The notes below the pieces were generated by a model. The model searched no databases and was not told the DNA's origin. It was given only the letters and a program-made list of their open reading frames with translations. A stretch of DNA of 64,000 bases from Calliopum simillimum (lineage: Eukaryota > Arthropoda > Insecta > Diptera > Lauxaniidae): assembly GCA_951812925.1 (NCBI GenBank), contig OX638370.1, forward strand, positions 101,818,897-101,882,896, given 5' to 3'. Below, one piece after another: positions 10,804 through 22,541 of this stretch; the first letter of the stretch is position 1, and the number at the start of each line of letters is the position of its first letter. A program made the position numbers and the translations under genes.

Positions 10804-11654
10804 GGGGAAAAAAGGGATTTGTGAAGCACGGCCATAGATATCGCTTTATAGTGGTTTTGATGGCTCTGACCTACTTCCAAATTTTTTCACCTAATATGTC
10901 AGTTTTGTTCGAGCACTCGTCCCGATAGCACACTTTTTTCGTATCTCCCTGGACAGTGTGTTCAACAGTTTGTTCGAAAAGTTTTTTTAGCATTTGTGTT
11001 TGTGGCATTTTTATAAACATTTTCTAGCGAATTGAAAAAGTGAGTTCAAAAGGATTTATGCAAAAACATTCATGTTACTGAAGTGATGGAAATTTCAAAA
11101 TAGTACCGAATCGGTACTACCGATGGGGAGACAACCTGAAATCGTATTTTGGTATTACGCATTATTTGTGTCACTCCGGCCAAAAAATCCAATCGAAGTC
11201 GCAAGCCAATGAAAACCACCATATTGACTTTGCCAGAAAATGTGGCCAAGTTACGCCAAAAAGCTGAAGAGAAGCAAACCAAAGAAGCCAAAGAGGATCA
11301 AACGAAGATGGATAAAAACATCGCAGATTTTTGGCACCACCGCAAATGGAATCTGACTCTGAAGAAGAAGACTTTTGCACCATCTGTAAAGGTCCCATGC
11401 CGAAAAAATTTACCAAAAACAACGCAATTCTTTGCAACAGATACGACCATTTAAGGAGTGATCGTATATTGGCCGATGGTTATGCTTGCATTCATTGTGA
11501 ATCGGATTGTTTGAGCAACTTGCCATTTTTCACATTTTTTTATGATCATTTTCATTTTTGGACATTTTCCTGTAATTTTTCCTATTTCCAATAAAGGATT
11601 TTCGCCAAAAAATAGAATTTTGTGCTATTTTTAGTCGTGCTTCACATCTTCCCA
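10804..11654 (+). mobile_element. pogo/Tigger-like relic with GGGGAA-type ends
   Basis: The left end reads GGGGAAAAAAGGG followed by TGTGAAGCAC, and the right end reads GTGCTTCACATCTTCCCA, giving imperfect inverted repeats about 850 bp apart. A TA precedes the left end; a matching TA on the right is not visible. Inside is the C-terminal part of a pogo-type transposase (about 11149-11530). The DDE catalytic core is missing, so this is an internally deleted relic. Its end layout resembles that of the elements at 22542 and 43409. Confidence 0.6.
11149..11530 (+). pseudogene. C-terminus of pogo-like transposase with zinc-finger remnant
   Basis: The first frame contains AKKSNRSRKPMKTTILTLPE followed by a Lys/Glu-rich helix. 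This matches the basic linker and TxxILT region seen at the C-terminus of Tigger/jerky-like transposases. Near 11325 the reading frame shifts. The next frame continues with an acidic run (MESDSEEEDF) and a PHD-like zinc cluster: CTIC, then ILCNR, then YACIHC. One expected Cys after ILCNR is Tyr, and the stretch that should carry the W-H-x2-C half of the finger is missing or out of frame. In intact relatives this finger follows the DDE domain; its role is not well known. This copy cannot encode a working protein. Confidence 0.6.
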
Positions 11655-14600
11655 CGATTTTTGAAAACTCCAAGGAACAGTTCCTTTGGGGCAGCAGACA
11701 AAAATTGTCGATAGTTTTTGGTTTTATGCAAATTCTTTAACCAGAATGTGTATTTTAAGATACTCTAGAGATTTGATTCGAGAAAATGTGAGAAAAAAAT
11801 TATTTTTGTGGTAGTTTTGAAGCACCTTTGCGTTTTAACCAACAATCTAAGATGTCAAACTTCACAGAGAAAATATTTTTTTTGTAACCACATAGAGCTT
11901 TCCAATCTAAGCAATATTTCAAATATTCCATATGCAACGAATAATTTCTTTGGTCGTTGGATAAGTATAAGTTTTAGAAAATGAATTTCTCTTTTCTTTC
12001 AATTTTTCTCTAATAATAAAATAAAAACCTTGTTTTCTAACAAAAACTTTATAAAAACAGAATTCCATATTCTTTGCATTTTTCTGTAATAGAGAATGTT
12101 TAGAAAAACTTTTTCCTGCTGCTTCTAACAAAGTTATTCAACCTTTGGGTAACAGTCTATAGATATTGTGCTTTTTTTTGTTCGTTGGTCACTCGAGCAT
12201 AAATTTAATTTCGTCAAAATGATTTTGACTTACAATGAGAGATGAAGAGAAGAAGAAATGAAATGGCCAAAATATTCAATCGAATTGTGTCGAGAGCAAA
12301 AAACACTGAAGAACACAATTCAGTGAAATGATATGCGAAAATTGCTGCGTGGGTCAAAAAGTAAGGAAATCCACAATACTGAAAGCCATCAGTTAAGGAG
12401 TTGGCTTTAACTGTCATTTACACTAAAAAGTAAAAGGTTCATAAGACTTTTACAGCCAAAAGCTACGATATTATGCTTCGTTAGTTTTGCTAAGTTTTCA
12501 AAAAGACAAAGTTAGTCTGTATGTGTAAGTAAAGGTATGTCTTTTGGTTGTACATATATGCATACTTTTTGTTTTTCTTTCGACCACCTGTAGAAACTGA
12601 AAATTTGCAAGGCAACTAACGCTTATATATGTAGTTCTGTGGAAAGCTAAACAAATTGTGTTGCTAAATGGTTTTAACTTACGCCACCTGTATGTGTGTG
12701 TAAGTTGATGTATGTGTGTGTGTGTGTTAGGAAGACTAAAATAAATGGGTGCGACCATTTGTAAAAAGTTTATGTTATTGCTTTGAACAAACGTAACGGT
12801 AAGTATGTGCATGCCTAACGCACACACGAAAGAAAATGCAATTTTGCTTGAAACTTTGGTGTGGGGAACTTAAAAATTCAAACTAAAAACAAGGAACGGG
12901 TGTTATCTTTGAACTGGCCAAAAAAATGCTATGCCATAAAGCGTACAAAAAGTGCCAAACACCACTGTTCTGTATAGAAGGACAAAGTGAGTATACACTG
13001 GAAGTGTGGTATAATGAAAAATAAAGAAACAATTTAATTGAAAACAAATGGGTGCCTATTAAAGCTAACAACATGCATCGGCAATAATTGATTTCCAATA
13101 AATAAACATCAATATTTAATTTTAATATTACGTGTTAAGTTGTCATTACCAGAAACACTAAGAGCTCACCATCTACATCGAAAAATAAAAATAAAAAATA
13201 TAAAAAAAATTTGGAATTTGCATAATCTACCAACAAACGAGACCCTTAGGCAAAAATTAAAATAAAATGACTTTTATTTATCGATTACTTTTACGAGCAA
13301 TAACTTTGGTAACTTTTACATTTGCATTTTAATATCCAAAACCTAAAAGCTTCGCCATAATGGTGACGTGTAAAATTTTTGGTTTTTCTTTATGATTTTT
13401 TTTCCCCCCTCTAATTTTTGCTCAGCCTCTACTTAACATTTAAATATCGTGCATAGTCATATTACCAATAAGAAATTTGGTATCCCTATTGGCCTAAAAA
13501 CTTTTAAAGTTTTGTAATTCTATACACCAACTTAAGCAATTTATATCGTATGACTGCTATCCTTTTTATCTTAAACTTTCACTTTCAATAAATAATACAT
13601 ATTGTGTGATGTCCTTATATGTGTAAATCCTTAAAAGTGTCTGACAAGTCAACTTTTGGGAATTAGAGAGCACTAAAAACTTTTCCCAACAACCAACCAT
13701 GTGTCAACTGTTGCATATTCGAAGGCAGAAAAACAAGTCGTTCTCCTTTGGTAAGTGGAAGTGTAAAATGTGACACTTCAAATGTTTTTAAGTTTACCTA
13801 CCTACGTTCTGTAAGTTTTTCATTTTCGTGCTTTTCCTGGAAACTTCTCATTTGTTACAAACCATAAAGTTTAATTTTCTTTCATTTGAAGTGAAATTCT
13901 AAGAAAATTGTCATCTTTATTATGACATATATATATATACAATGAACATACTTACATACAAAGGTAAGAATTTGGGTGAAAACTTTTCTCTTTCGTTGCA
14001 AAGAAGTATACTGATTATTTAACTTTAAGAAAAATTATAAAATTGTATTTTGTAAAATGTTTTTGCGGCATCTGAAAATAAAAGAAAAAGCTATTTTTTA
14101 ACAATTAATTATTTAAACATATTTGTGTATTTTTTGGAGAAAAATTATAAAAAGAAAATAAAAGAAAGTCTATATATTAATACGCAAGACAAAAACTTGT
14201 CCATCTTTTTTCACTATGTTAGAAATGGAGTACAACTTTAAATTATATACCATTAGATAGATATTTGTGTGTTGATGTGCACAAAGTTAAAATTATGTTA
14301 ATATTTTGACTTCAAGCCAGGAAAAATTAAATACCTACAAATTTTTCACTATTAACAACAACAAAATACACTGTCACACAGAGCTGATAAAAGAATAAAG
14401 CACAAACAGAAAGAGAAAAAGCATAGCACTGACTTCATGTTTTGTTTTGTTTAGGTATATTTCGCTCGAACTATACCAGGGATGATAAATGAGCTTTTCT
14501 ATTTTGTACCAAACAGCAGAAAAAAATAATTAAAGTCTTCAAAATGTACCAAAATTATTTGATGCATTAGTGGTCGAATTCTGACAACTTAATTTGGGTA

Positions 14601-14914
14601 GGACTCGAATCCACCCGTGCAATGAAACGGTCCCACATTTGCTGCTTTTATAACGCAGGTATTTTTCATCCAAGAGACACTAATTATATCCCGCATTTTC
14701 TATTGTTTTATATTATTTAAAAATATCTATTCCCAATCCAAATTTCGAGAACGGCAAATGCAGTAGAGAACTGCTATGGCGTTCTCCAATATCTTTTATG
14801 CCTACCTGTGCAATATGGACATCAGAATTGATATTCTATGTGCTGTTCCAGCTCTAAAACTCAATATGAACAGTTGCAAACATTTTTAGAGTTCCTTAAG
14901 AAAATACCAGCCTA
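11655..14914. other. Long AT-rich stretch with no gene
   Basis: I found no domain-bearing frame. A short (GT)n run lies near 12712-12729. About 12978-13012 resembles the outer end of INE-1 (GGACAAAGTGAGTATAC, then GTGTGGTATA) and is probably a worn fragment of it, read on the minus strand. The frames at 12498-12827 and 12883-13098 overlap these simple and repeated sequences and show no family resemblance. Confidence 0.55.
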
Positions 14915-14985
14915 ATAAGAAATGCCCTGAGTTGGAATCCACAAGGCAGTAGAATACGTGGTAGACCGAAAACCGAAAACTAAGA
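14915..14985 (+). pseudogene. Small fragment of the RTE-like LINE C-terminus
   Basis: About 60 bp match 28593-28650 of the larger RTE-like copy. The reading gives WNPQGSRIRGRPK, the basic C-terminal motif of that ORF. Here the Gln codon is intact where the larger copy has a stop. The rest of the element is absent. Confidence 0.65.
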
Positions 14986-15040
14986 TGTTTTAAAAAATTG
15001 TTCCTTGCTTGATTTCATTTTAACCCTTCAGAACACATTA

Positions 15041-15406
15041 ACCCATTATATCCCGTTTTTAAGGGTCTTTTTGATTCTTTTATCCAAAAACTTGGTTATA
15101 ATGGGTTAAAATATTCCACAAACAAAAATATGAAAAATTTCACTAAGGTTTACTGAAGAAAAAAATCCTGTATGGTAGCGCACGCATATAAAAGGGTCAA
15201 TAAAACACATAGAAACGCGATACAATGGGTTAATGAGTTCCAGGAAGTTAACATGAAATCAAGCAAGGATCAATTTTTGGAACATTTTAACCCATTATAT
15301 CCCGTTTTAATGGGTCTTTTTGGCCCATTTATCCAAAAACTTGGTTAAAAAATTCCACAAAAAAATTTTATGAAAAATTTCGCTAGGGTTCACTGAAGAA
15401 AAAATA
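15041..15406. repeat. Pair of direct repeats with a short inverted repeat between
   Basis: About 120 bp beginning ACCCATTATATCCCGTTTT at 15041 recur at 15291 with around 85 percent identity by eye. Between them GAAATCAAGCAAGGA (15250) is the inverse of TTCCTTGCTTGATTTC (15000). A looser relative is at 16915-17040. Similar wording suggests a dispersed repeat, but no family is recognised. Confidence 0.55.
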
Positions 15407-15409
15407 CCA

Positions 15410-15898
15410 TCCGGTTCTAAGCAGTGATGTCTTGAAAGTCTTTGCAAAGTACTTCCTGACAGTTACACCTTTTTCCATAATAGATTCAATTGGTTCACAG
15501 GTTGAAATGGCTTTCCCGAAAGAATTTTTTGGTGATTGGATAATATAACGTTTTTCTGATTTTAACTGGCTACCGCGTTCGCCCGATTTAACGGCTCCAG
15601 ATTTTTTTAAGGTACTTATATGCCAATAAATCAAAAACCATGCAACGGCTTAAGGCGAACATCAGAGAAGAAGTGAGGTTGCTGGACTTGAAATTCTAAA
15701 AAAAAGTAAAGAAAAATGCTCTGGAAAAACCACGTCGGGTCGAAGCAAACAGTGGGTAATATTTGAGAGATATAAGAACACAATGTGAACCTATTTCCAA
15801 ACCATAATCTATATTTTAATAAATGCCAAGGTAAATAAAATCAAAAAAAAAAATGTTATCCATCAAATAAATCCTTAAGTTATTTATGCGCCACCCTG
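15410..15898 (+). mobile_element. 3' part of a mariner/Tc1-superfamily relic
   Basis: Translation around 15560-15690 gives WLPRSPDLTAPDFF, then after a single frameshift YLYANKSKTMQRLKANIREE. This is the region around the third catalytic Asp in IS630/Tc1/mariner-type transposases of the DFFLWGYL group. The right end reads TTATTTATGCGCCACCCTG, which matches the terminal-repeat style of that group. No left terminal repeat or first two catalytic motifs were found, so the copy is 5'-deleted and dead. The subgroup is uncertain. Confidence 0.6.
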
Positions 15899-16690
15899 TA
15901 CATCAGACCGGTTCGAAATTTAGAATCATCCCGAAATCGACTCAAAACTTAGAAGAACTCTTAAAAACGATATCTGCTCAATTATTTTTATTTTGAGAAA
16001 ACCAACAGCACACTTTTGATCCTACTGAAGCCTATTTTTGCTAAAAAAACATGTTTTTGGTCATAAAATTTTCTTTTTTCATTATAAAGTGGATACCCCA
16101 GATTGATTTATAAATAAAGAATATATTTTTACTAAAAGTTTGGCGTTTCAAAATTATAAATTTTTTTTTTTTGGGGTATAGATAACCTAGTGTGCCAGAC
16201 GGTTCATATCTCCGCTTTTTTATCCGTTACGGATCCGATACTGAAAGCGAATTGTTTTCTTTTTGGGAATTTCTCCCGCAAACGGATCAGTAATGGATCC
16301 GTAATGGATAAAAAAGCGGAGATATGAAGCGTCTGGCACACTAGGAATATTCGGCTCGAAAAATCTATTTTTTTACGTTTTTCAATAACGTGGTCGGAAA
16401 AATTATATTTTACTTAAAAGCAGGGAACTTACATCCAAGGAATACGTGTGAGTTTTTTCAAAATTTTTTGAGCCATTTTATATGTTCTGAAAATTGGTCA
16501 AAAAAATAAAATTTGAAAAAAAATTCCAAAAATTCTGAAAAAATTCGCAAGTTTTCTTTAGACAACTCTAAGCATTTTTCATATACACTTTTTTCCAAAA
16601 CATGTTTTTTTTAGCCAAAATGGGCTTTCAGTAGAATCAAAAGAGCTCCATTGGTTTTTTTCAGAATGCAAAGAAAAAATTGTGCTTCAT
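15899..16690. repeat. Foldback dispersed repeat (copy A)
   Basis: The arm at about 15985-16070 is the reverse complement of about 16580-16680; both contain an ACATGTTTT stretch and CTTTTGAT. Related copies lie at about 36075-36240 and 46190-47160. In this copy a small MITE is inserted near the middle (16187-16345). The family has no coding sequence and is not recognised. Confidence 0.6.
16187..16345. mobile_element. 159-bp MITE with long terminal inverted repeats
   Basis: The ends are CTAGTGTGCCAGACG and its complement. The inverted repeats extend about 48 bp on each side, through TCTCCGC, TTTTTTATCCGTTACGG and their complements, with few mismatches. The paralogous repeat near 47090 runs straight through this point, so it acts as an empty site. 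The duplication is short and unclear (perhaps 2 bp), so the superfamily is not assigned. Confidence 0.75.
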
Positions 16691-17900
16691 ACAAAATTGA
16701 CTTGGTCTACTGTATATCTTCCTAAAATATTGTTATTTTAATCGCAATTATTTGCTTTTACTCATATTCAATGGAGCACATATAAATAAATCTCTGAAAG
16801 TATGGCAAAATATTATATGTCCGACTTTTTCGCTAATATCCTAAAATTACATTTTGGATAAATCTTGTTGTTCAAAGGTCATAATAAAATCATACAAGTG
16901 ACATTTTTCTAGAACATCTTACCTCGTTATATCCTGCTCTTGTGCATCTTTTGACTGCTTTTTCCAAAGACTGAGTTTTGATGGGTTAAGATTTTTTACA
17001 AAAATATTCTACGAAAAATTACATTCAGAAAAGGTTTTAATTTTTCAATGGAAAATTATTCTACAAATTCATATATGTTTCTATAACGACCATTTCATTT
17101 CTATATCGAACATAAATTATTTCGTTAAGTGATAAGAACACTTTAATCACGCGCAATCAAAATTTTGCCAACAAGTTAATAATTTTAATGTCACATTTTC
17201 CACTTCCTGCGTAAATTATGTACTGCATAACACATAAATATCTATACAATATAACCGCAGAAAATTTTTTAGTTCAAAGAGATGGAAATTTTTCATCTTT
17301 TTTGATTAAACGATTACTCAAAGCATTTCATTTTCATGGTTTCCTGTAGTTTTTCTTGTAGATTTATTGACAACATTAAGGAAAACATAGAGATGACGAC
17401 GATGTGGAAAGCTGAAAATCAAAATGGACCTGAAGGAAGATGGTGAAGAATGATTATCGCATAGACTGAACATAATGTGGTTGTTGCTTTTTATGTTGAT
17501 ATTTTGTGGTTGCTGTTGTTGTTGTTGTTGTTGCTATTGTTATTGTTGCCTTATTAATAAATGATCCATCACAATATTGATATTATTGTCCCAGTAGTAA
17601 TATACCATAATTATTTCACATTTTTGTAGAACAATTGTATGTTTGTATGTAGTATGTATATATGTATAATGCTGTTTGTATTTGGTTTTAATGTTGTTGT
17701 ATGCTTTGTTTTTGTTTTTGTTCGTATTTGGACATTTTGGTGAAATGATTTATAGTCAATTTGTCAGTAGTGATGACATAGTTCCTTGCTTTTTGTTATT
17801 ACTTAGATCAATAGTATGAAAAATCAATGAAACAATTTGTGTTATTGATTAGTAGTGCACCGTGAGAAATTTTTTATAGGTGTAATTTGTGGTATATGAG
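16691..17900. other. AT-rich spacer with a (GTT)n microsatellite
   Basis: A GTT-type triplet run lies at about 17503-17550. No gene or element end was found. Confidence 0.55.
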
Positions 17901-17914
17901 CCAGTTCAACAAGT

Positions 17915-18669
17915 CGGACGTTTCATTTGGTGCGTTCTTAAAAAATGTTGCAATTAACACATGGATATATTTCTAATAGGGGAATTATGACGAGCAACAT
18001 GTGTTTAAATATTTACTATTTCCAGTTTTTCTATTAAATATATTATTCGGACGTTTCAAAAAAAACAAGTAGTTTTGAGACTAAATTAAAACTAAGTATA
18101 ACCAGGTTTGCGAATTTAGCAGACGAAAAAAGGTCACAAGGAAATATCAGAAGGAAAATTTTTTTATAAATTAAATAAACTATGGTAAAAGTCAGGCCTT
18201 TTAAATCTAAAAATATTAGTTTATTCGCTTCGACGTTTCATATCGAACGATTAAAATTTATTCTCTCAAAAAAATAGAATTTCTTTTCCAGTTTCTTCTT
18301 AGAGTTATACTTAATAAAACACTAATATTTCATCAAAAGTATATTTTTCGAATTATCTTCGTAATATTTCAATAGATTTCTATGGAGTCAGAGCATAAGA
18401 TAAATAACTAAAATATATTTTGAGCAAAAAATATAAGAGATCAACATATGTAAGTAATCATACATATATAAGGGACTCAACTAACTAGCTTTTATTAACC
18501 GTTCGGACGCTGCAATCAAAAGCAAGCTGTCAAAACAAAACGCCTTTGATATATTTTTTATTTTTGTTTTTGTATTTTAAAAACCAGGTTTAATTCAAAA
18601 ACTATGTGATAACTTCACATTTTGCAGTTTTTTGCAGATTACTTTTATATTTCCGCGGCGGACGTTTCA
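17915..18669. repeat. Cluster of a repeated CGGACGTTTCA motif
   Basis: The 11-mer CGGACGTTTCA occurs exactly at 17915, 18048 and 18659, with near copies at about 18230 (TTCGACGTTTCA) and 18504 (CGGACGCTGCA). The motif has two CpG steps in AT-rich DNA, so three exact copies in 755 bp are unlikely by chance. It may be a worn transposon with repeated internal sites, like those at 22542 and 43409. No ends were found. Confidence 0.5.
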
Positions 18670-18679
18670 CACTTTTCAT

Positions 18680-20290
18680 CGAAGATTCATGGTTATATAT
18701 TATTAGTAATACATCGATCTCATTGCAGAAGATTGAAATAGAAAATACAAACTTAAATTATTTGCTTCCCGTTGTATTTTATGTGTATTTGGCAATAGTA
18801 TCTTATACCTATTCTCTTTATGTGCAATTTTTTCAAAGTGCAGCTACACAGCAGCTCATACATAATAAATAATGATACCAATCGATGACCATCGATGGCG
18901 TGTGGTCAACGAATGACAAGAGTGTAATAGTAAAAACACCAACAAAAGATGAGAAATGAAATCAAATAAAATATTAGCACTACCACAAATGTATGCGAAA
19001 AAGGGATACAAATACCATGTTCACTTTTAGTGTGTACACTGTACTGTATTTTACAATATGTTGCTATCAAAGTGATGACTTACATATCTCATCACTGATT
19101 TACTACATTGTGCACATGTATGTTTTTGCGGTGCATACTGATGTACAAGTGTGAATGTCCGGGAAATACATAATTCATTTGTGCATAAATTATTATCGTC
19201 GAAATCATAGCGATGCTCACCGGATGTAAGGTGTGATTTTCCTCGCAATTTGTAGAGGAAGAACTTTGAATCGATTTAGGTGCCCAGTAGTTGGTAGAAT
19301 ACCATCAGCTGACTAGCAGCAGACATTGAGTCTATCAGTTGTATGAGTTACAAAAAAAATATGGCGTAAACTAAGATACTGAAGAAAAACTTTTTTAGTC
19401 GCACAGCCAGGACTGTCTATACGTCTCTTTTCTGAACAGATCATATAAAGAATGATGACTTTTCGGTTTTGTCTAATGATCTTTCTTCTTCTTAATGTAA
19501 TTTCAAAGGGTAGCGCGTTCGCTTCAATGACTTTAATATTCTTTCTAAGCTTTCGAAATTCCTGAATTCTCTTTAATGATTCCAGATAACTTTCACTTAA
19601 GAGCTTAATAATGCATTTTATTGAAATGCATTTTTCCGAACAGTATATTTTATTCATCTGATTTAATTTTTTAATTTTCGTGGATACTATTTAACTAACA
19701 TATTCATGTTTTTTTTTTTTTTTGATTTCGTGTTACAGAAACCAAAGCGCATTGGAAAAAAATAGTGCCATTTCATGTAAAATTTTTTTAATTTTTGTAA
19801 GCTAGTGTTATTAATAAATATTTTTGTAATAATAATTTTCCATTAAATACTTAATTTATATCAATTGACATGGTAATAAAGTTAATTTAGTACATACATT
19901 TGAGCACAAATGATAAACACTGCTTTCATGTCGCATCAAAGAAGCATTAACGTGTTTCTATGTTTTCAGGAGAGGTCATATCATTCTTAACGATTACTTT
20001 TTTTTTGCTCAAAGGTTAAAAGTTTATGCGTTTTTGTTCTTTTTTTTTTGTCAGTCGGTATGGAAAATCATATGATTCTTACGTTTAATTGCAAAGACAG
20101 ACGACAGCGTTAATCTGAATTTAAAACGTACTAATGCAATCGAAAATTTTACTTTGACACCAGGATTCATTCCAAAATTTTATATTTTTGCAGGTGCCTA
20201 AAACGGAAATTATGTCTCTAAACTTCAATCAAACAACAACTGTTTCTTTTCAATAAACGTTATCACGCATTTCTTTATTAATTTCTTTGA
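18680..20290. other. AT-rich stretch without a gene
   Basis: Short frames at 18606-18872, 19051-19248 and 19313-19657 show no recognised domain. A poly-T run lies near 19711. Nothing else is supported. Confidence 0.55.
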
Positions 20291-20295
20291 TATAC

Positions 20296-20760
20296 TGTTA
20301 CAAAAGTCAACAGTCACATGGCTCACGATAACAAAATGGCGTCATTCCTGTTGTCGGCATGTTCGTGATCTTTTCCCGTATGCAAGAAAATTATGCCTAT
20401 ATCTCCTTCTAGTTATACTACTCCCGGCTTTGCCTTTAGGAATTTTATCCCACCCCGCTACTGTCTAATAGCTATTTCTAGTTTGCTCTTTCTGTCTGAT
20501 CTTTTCCGGCTTTACCTATAGGAATGGTCCCAAAATTACAATAACACTCTCACTCTTATATGACCAACTCCGGCGTTGCCTATAGAATTGGTTTTCTAAC
20601 TCTACTACCTAACTACTGGACTTACTCACCGTGCTAAGTGCTGGCTGCCGACTGACTGCTGAAACCTGATCACCAACACTTCACAGCATCAGCTCAGCTA
20701 AACAGCAGTTTCAGAAACAGCTGATAGCTGTCAACTGGCTGTGTTGCCAGACCTAACTTT
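20296..20760. repeat. Possible solo LTR, less AT-rich, with degenerate direct repeats
   Basis: This stretch is clearly richer in G and C than its surroundings. It holds three related units around CTCCGGCTTTGCCTATAGG at about 20430, 20504 and 20568, spaced about 65-75 bp. It starts with TGTTACAAAAG, an LTR-like beginning. I could not find a matching CA end, primer-binding site or target-site duplication, so the LTR reading is a guess. It could also be a promoter-like stretch or part of another repeat. Confidence 0.3.
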
Positions 20761-20946
20761 TCCTAACTATTAAATTTTGGCCATAAAACTATCATCCAAT
20801 TATTAAGGATAACGGGGTATTATCTTATTTTAATAATTCATTGTTTTAATTCATTATTTTTCCTTAATATTTATAAAAATCGTAACTTAACGTGTGTAAA
20901 ATTCAGTAAATTCGCTAATGCAGTTTAAATTAATCAATATAATGTA

Positions 20947-21800
20947 TTGGGTGTATGCATTAATTTCCATCGTTTTTCAAAAGATGTCGCCATCAATACA
21001 TGGTGACTTAAATGTTAGATCAGAAACGTCATATCTGAAGCTTATACATCTGTCAACATCTCTGCATCATTAGATTTGAAAATTTTCATCCGCATCATAA
21101 ATTTTACTGTGCTCCAAAATGTACGAGTTCGTGCCGCAAAAGCAACATTTGCGGGAAGTTTTACTTCACTACTATATTTCAGAGAAAACAGCTGCCGAAA
21201 GTCATCGCATTCTTGTAGAAGTTAATGGGGACTATGCTCCAGCTGAATCAAGCTGTCGTGAGTGGTTTCGACGGTTTAAAAGTGGTGATTTTGATGTCGA
21301 AAACAAAGAACGTCCTGGTCAGGACCAGCTAGATGTGATCCATTATGAGCTGTTTCCAGGTGGCCAAACCATTAATTTTCAACTCTATCGTCAACAATTG
21401 ATCCGATTGAAGCAGAAAATCCAGGCAGAGCGGCCAACGTATGCGACCAGACACGAGTCAATCATTTTCCAAAACGATAACGCTCGGCCACATATTGCTG
21501 CCCCAGTCAAAGTTTACCTGAAAAACATCGGATGGAAAATTTTGCCTCACCCGCTTTATAGCCCAGACCTTGCACCATCAGACTACCATTTGTTCCGATC
21601 GATGCAGAATGCCCTATCAGGAATACGCTTCACTTCAATTCAAGATATCGAAAATTGGCTCGATTCGTTTTTGGCCGCCAGGCCGGCGCAGTTTTTCTGG
21701 GATGGAATCCATAAATTGCCAGAAAGATGGGAAAAAGTAGTGACTAGCGATGGGCAATACTTTGAATAAAATGCATTGTACCATTTTCCTTAAATAAAGT
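20947..21800 (+). mobile_element. mariner element, internally deleted and 3'-truncated
   Basis: The left end TTGGGTGTATGCATTAATTT follows a TA at 20945-20946. The coding part is very close to the mariner at 7622. The leader and terminal repeat differ from it after the first nine bases, so this is a related family, not the same one. No matching right terminal repeat was found beyond the AAATAAAG near 21794, so the right end is lost or unrecognisable. Confidence 0.8.
21119..21769 (+). pseudogene. mariner transposase deletion derivative, 216 codons
   Basis: The frame runs from MYEFVPQKQHLREVLL to the normal transposase end in GQYFE. Compared with the mariner at 7789, 129 codons are missing between KERPGQ and QLDVIHYE (equivalent to 7999-8385). 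The loss is exactly in frame. It removes part of the DNA-binding region and the first catalytic Asp (VTGDEKW). The second and third Asp (QNDNARPH and YSPDLAPSDYHLF) remain. It cannot catalyse transposition, but the frame is open, so a truncated protein could be made if transcribed. Nothing shows that it is. Confidence 0.88.
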
Positions 21801-22539
21801 CTCAAATAAAAAAAAAAAAAATAATAAAATTTATTTTTACGTTGTTGCTATAAGTGAGCCCGCGACTTATAGCGTTGCACTATATCCCTGATATATGGAT
21901 AATTTTTGCAGCTTTAGCTCAAAGGATTAAATTCTACCCACACACAATGTCTCTGAAAGTTACATAAAAGGTGCAGAACTCAATGGGATGTACTCAAACT
22001 AAAATTATACATAAAAAACCAGCACTTTCGTGTCGTACAGTGTTATTGTAATATGTTTTCTGTTTATTTATGAATTGTGCGAAACATTTTTGTATGTGTA
22101 TGGGGTTCTTTTAATTAGGTCCATAAAAAGCAATGATTTTGCTATTCTCAGAAACTGTCATTTTTTCTACATAAGTACAGTATGACATAAATTATTTTTA
22201 GAGATCAACTGTCATTAACGTATTGCATACTTCAAACAGAATTAATACATGCAATTCCATTTCAAATTCCACGAAACAACCAATATAAGCTAAATAAAAT
22301 CTTTGATGCTAAAAAAAAAAATATTTATTTTTTTTACATATCAAAGGTCCTGTAATCCTTCACATTGTAGCCTCGAGTGATTTGAAACAAGAAAAAAAAT
22401 AAAAAAATTATCAACATAAAATGTTAATGATGCCAATAGATGTGTGGGGGATATTTTTTAATATGTTTATGGCAGCTTTATGTCAACTGAAATATCCAAC
22501 CCTAATATTGCATGAGATAAAAACATTAAAAACGCAAAG
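21801..22539. other. AT-rich spacer with a small hairpin
   Basis: GCTATAAGT at 21847 pairs with ACTTATAGC at 21865, a nine-base stem with a nine-base loop. No gene was recognised. The 85-codon frame at 22421-22678 overlaps two element ends and has no domain. Confidence 0.5.
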
Positions 22540-22541
22540 TA

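Noticed and set aside
13700..13760. Possible short exon followed by GGTAAGTGG
   Set aside because: A single donor-like site after a short frame with no homologue or acceptor partner is not enough evidence.
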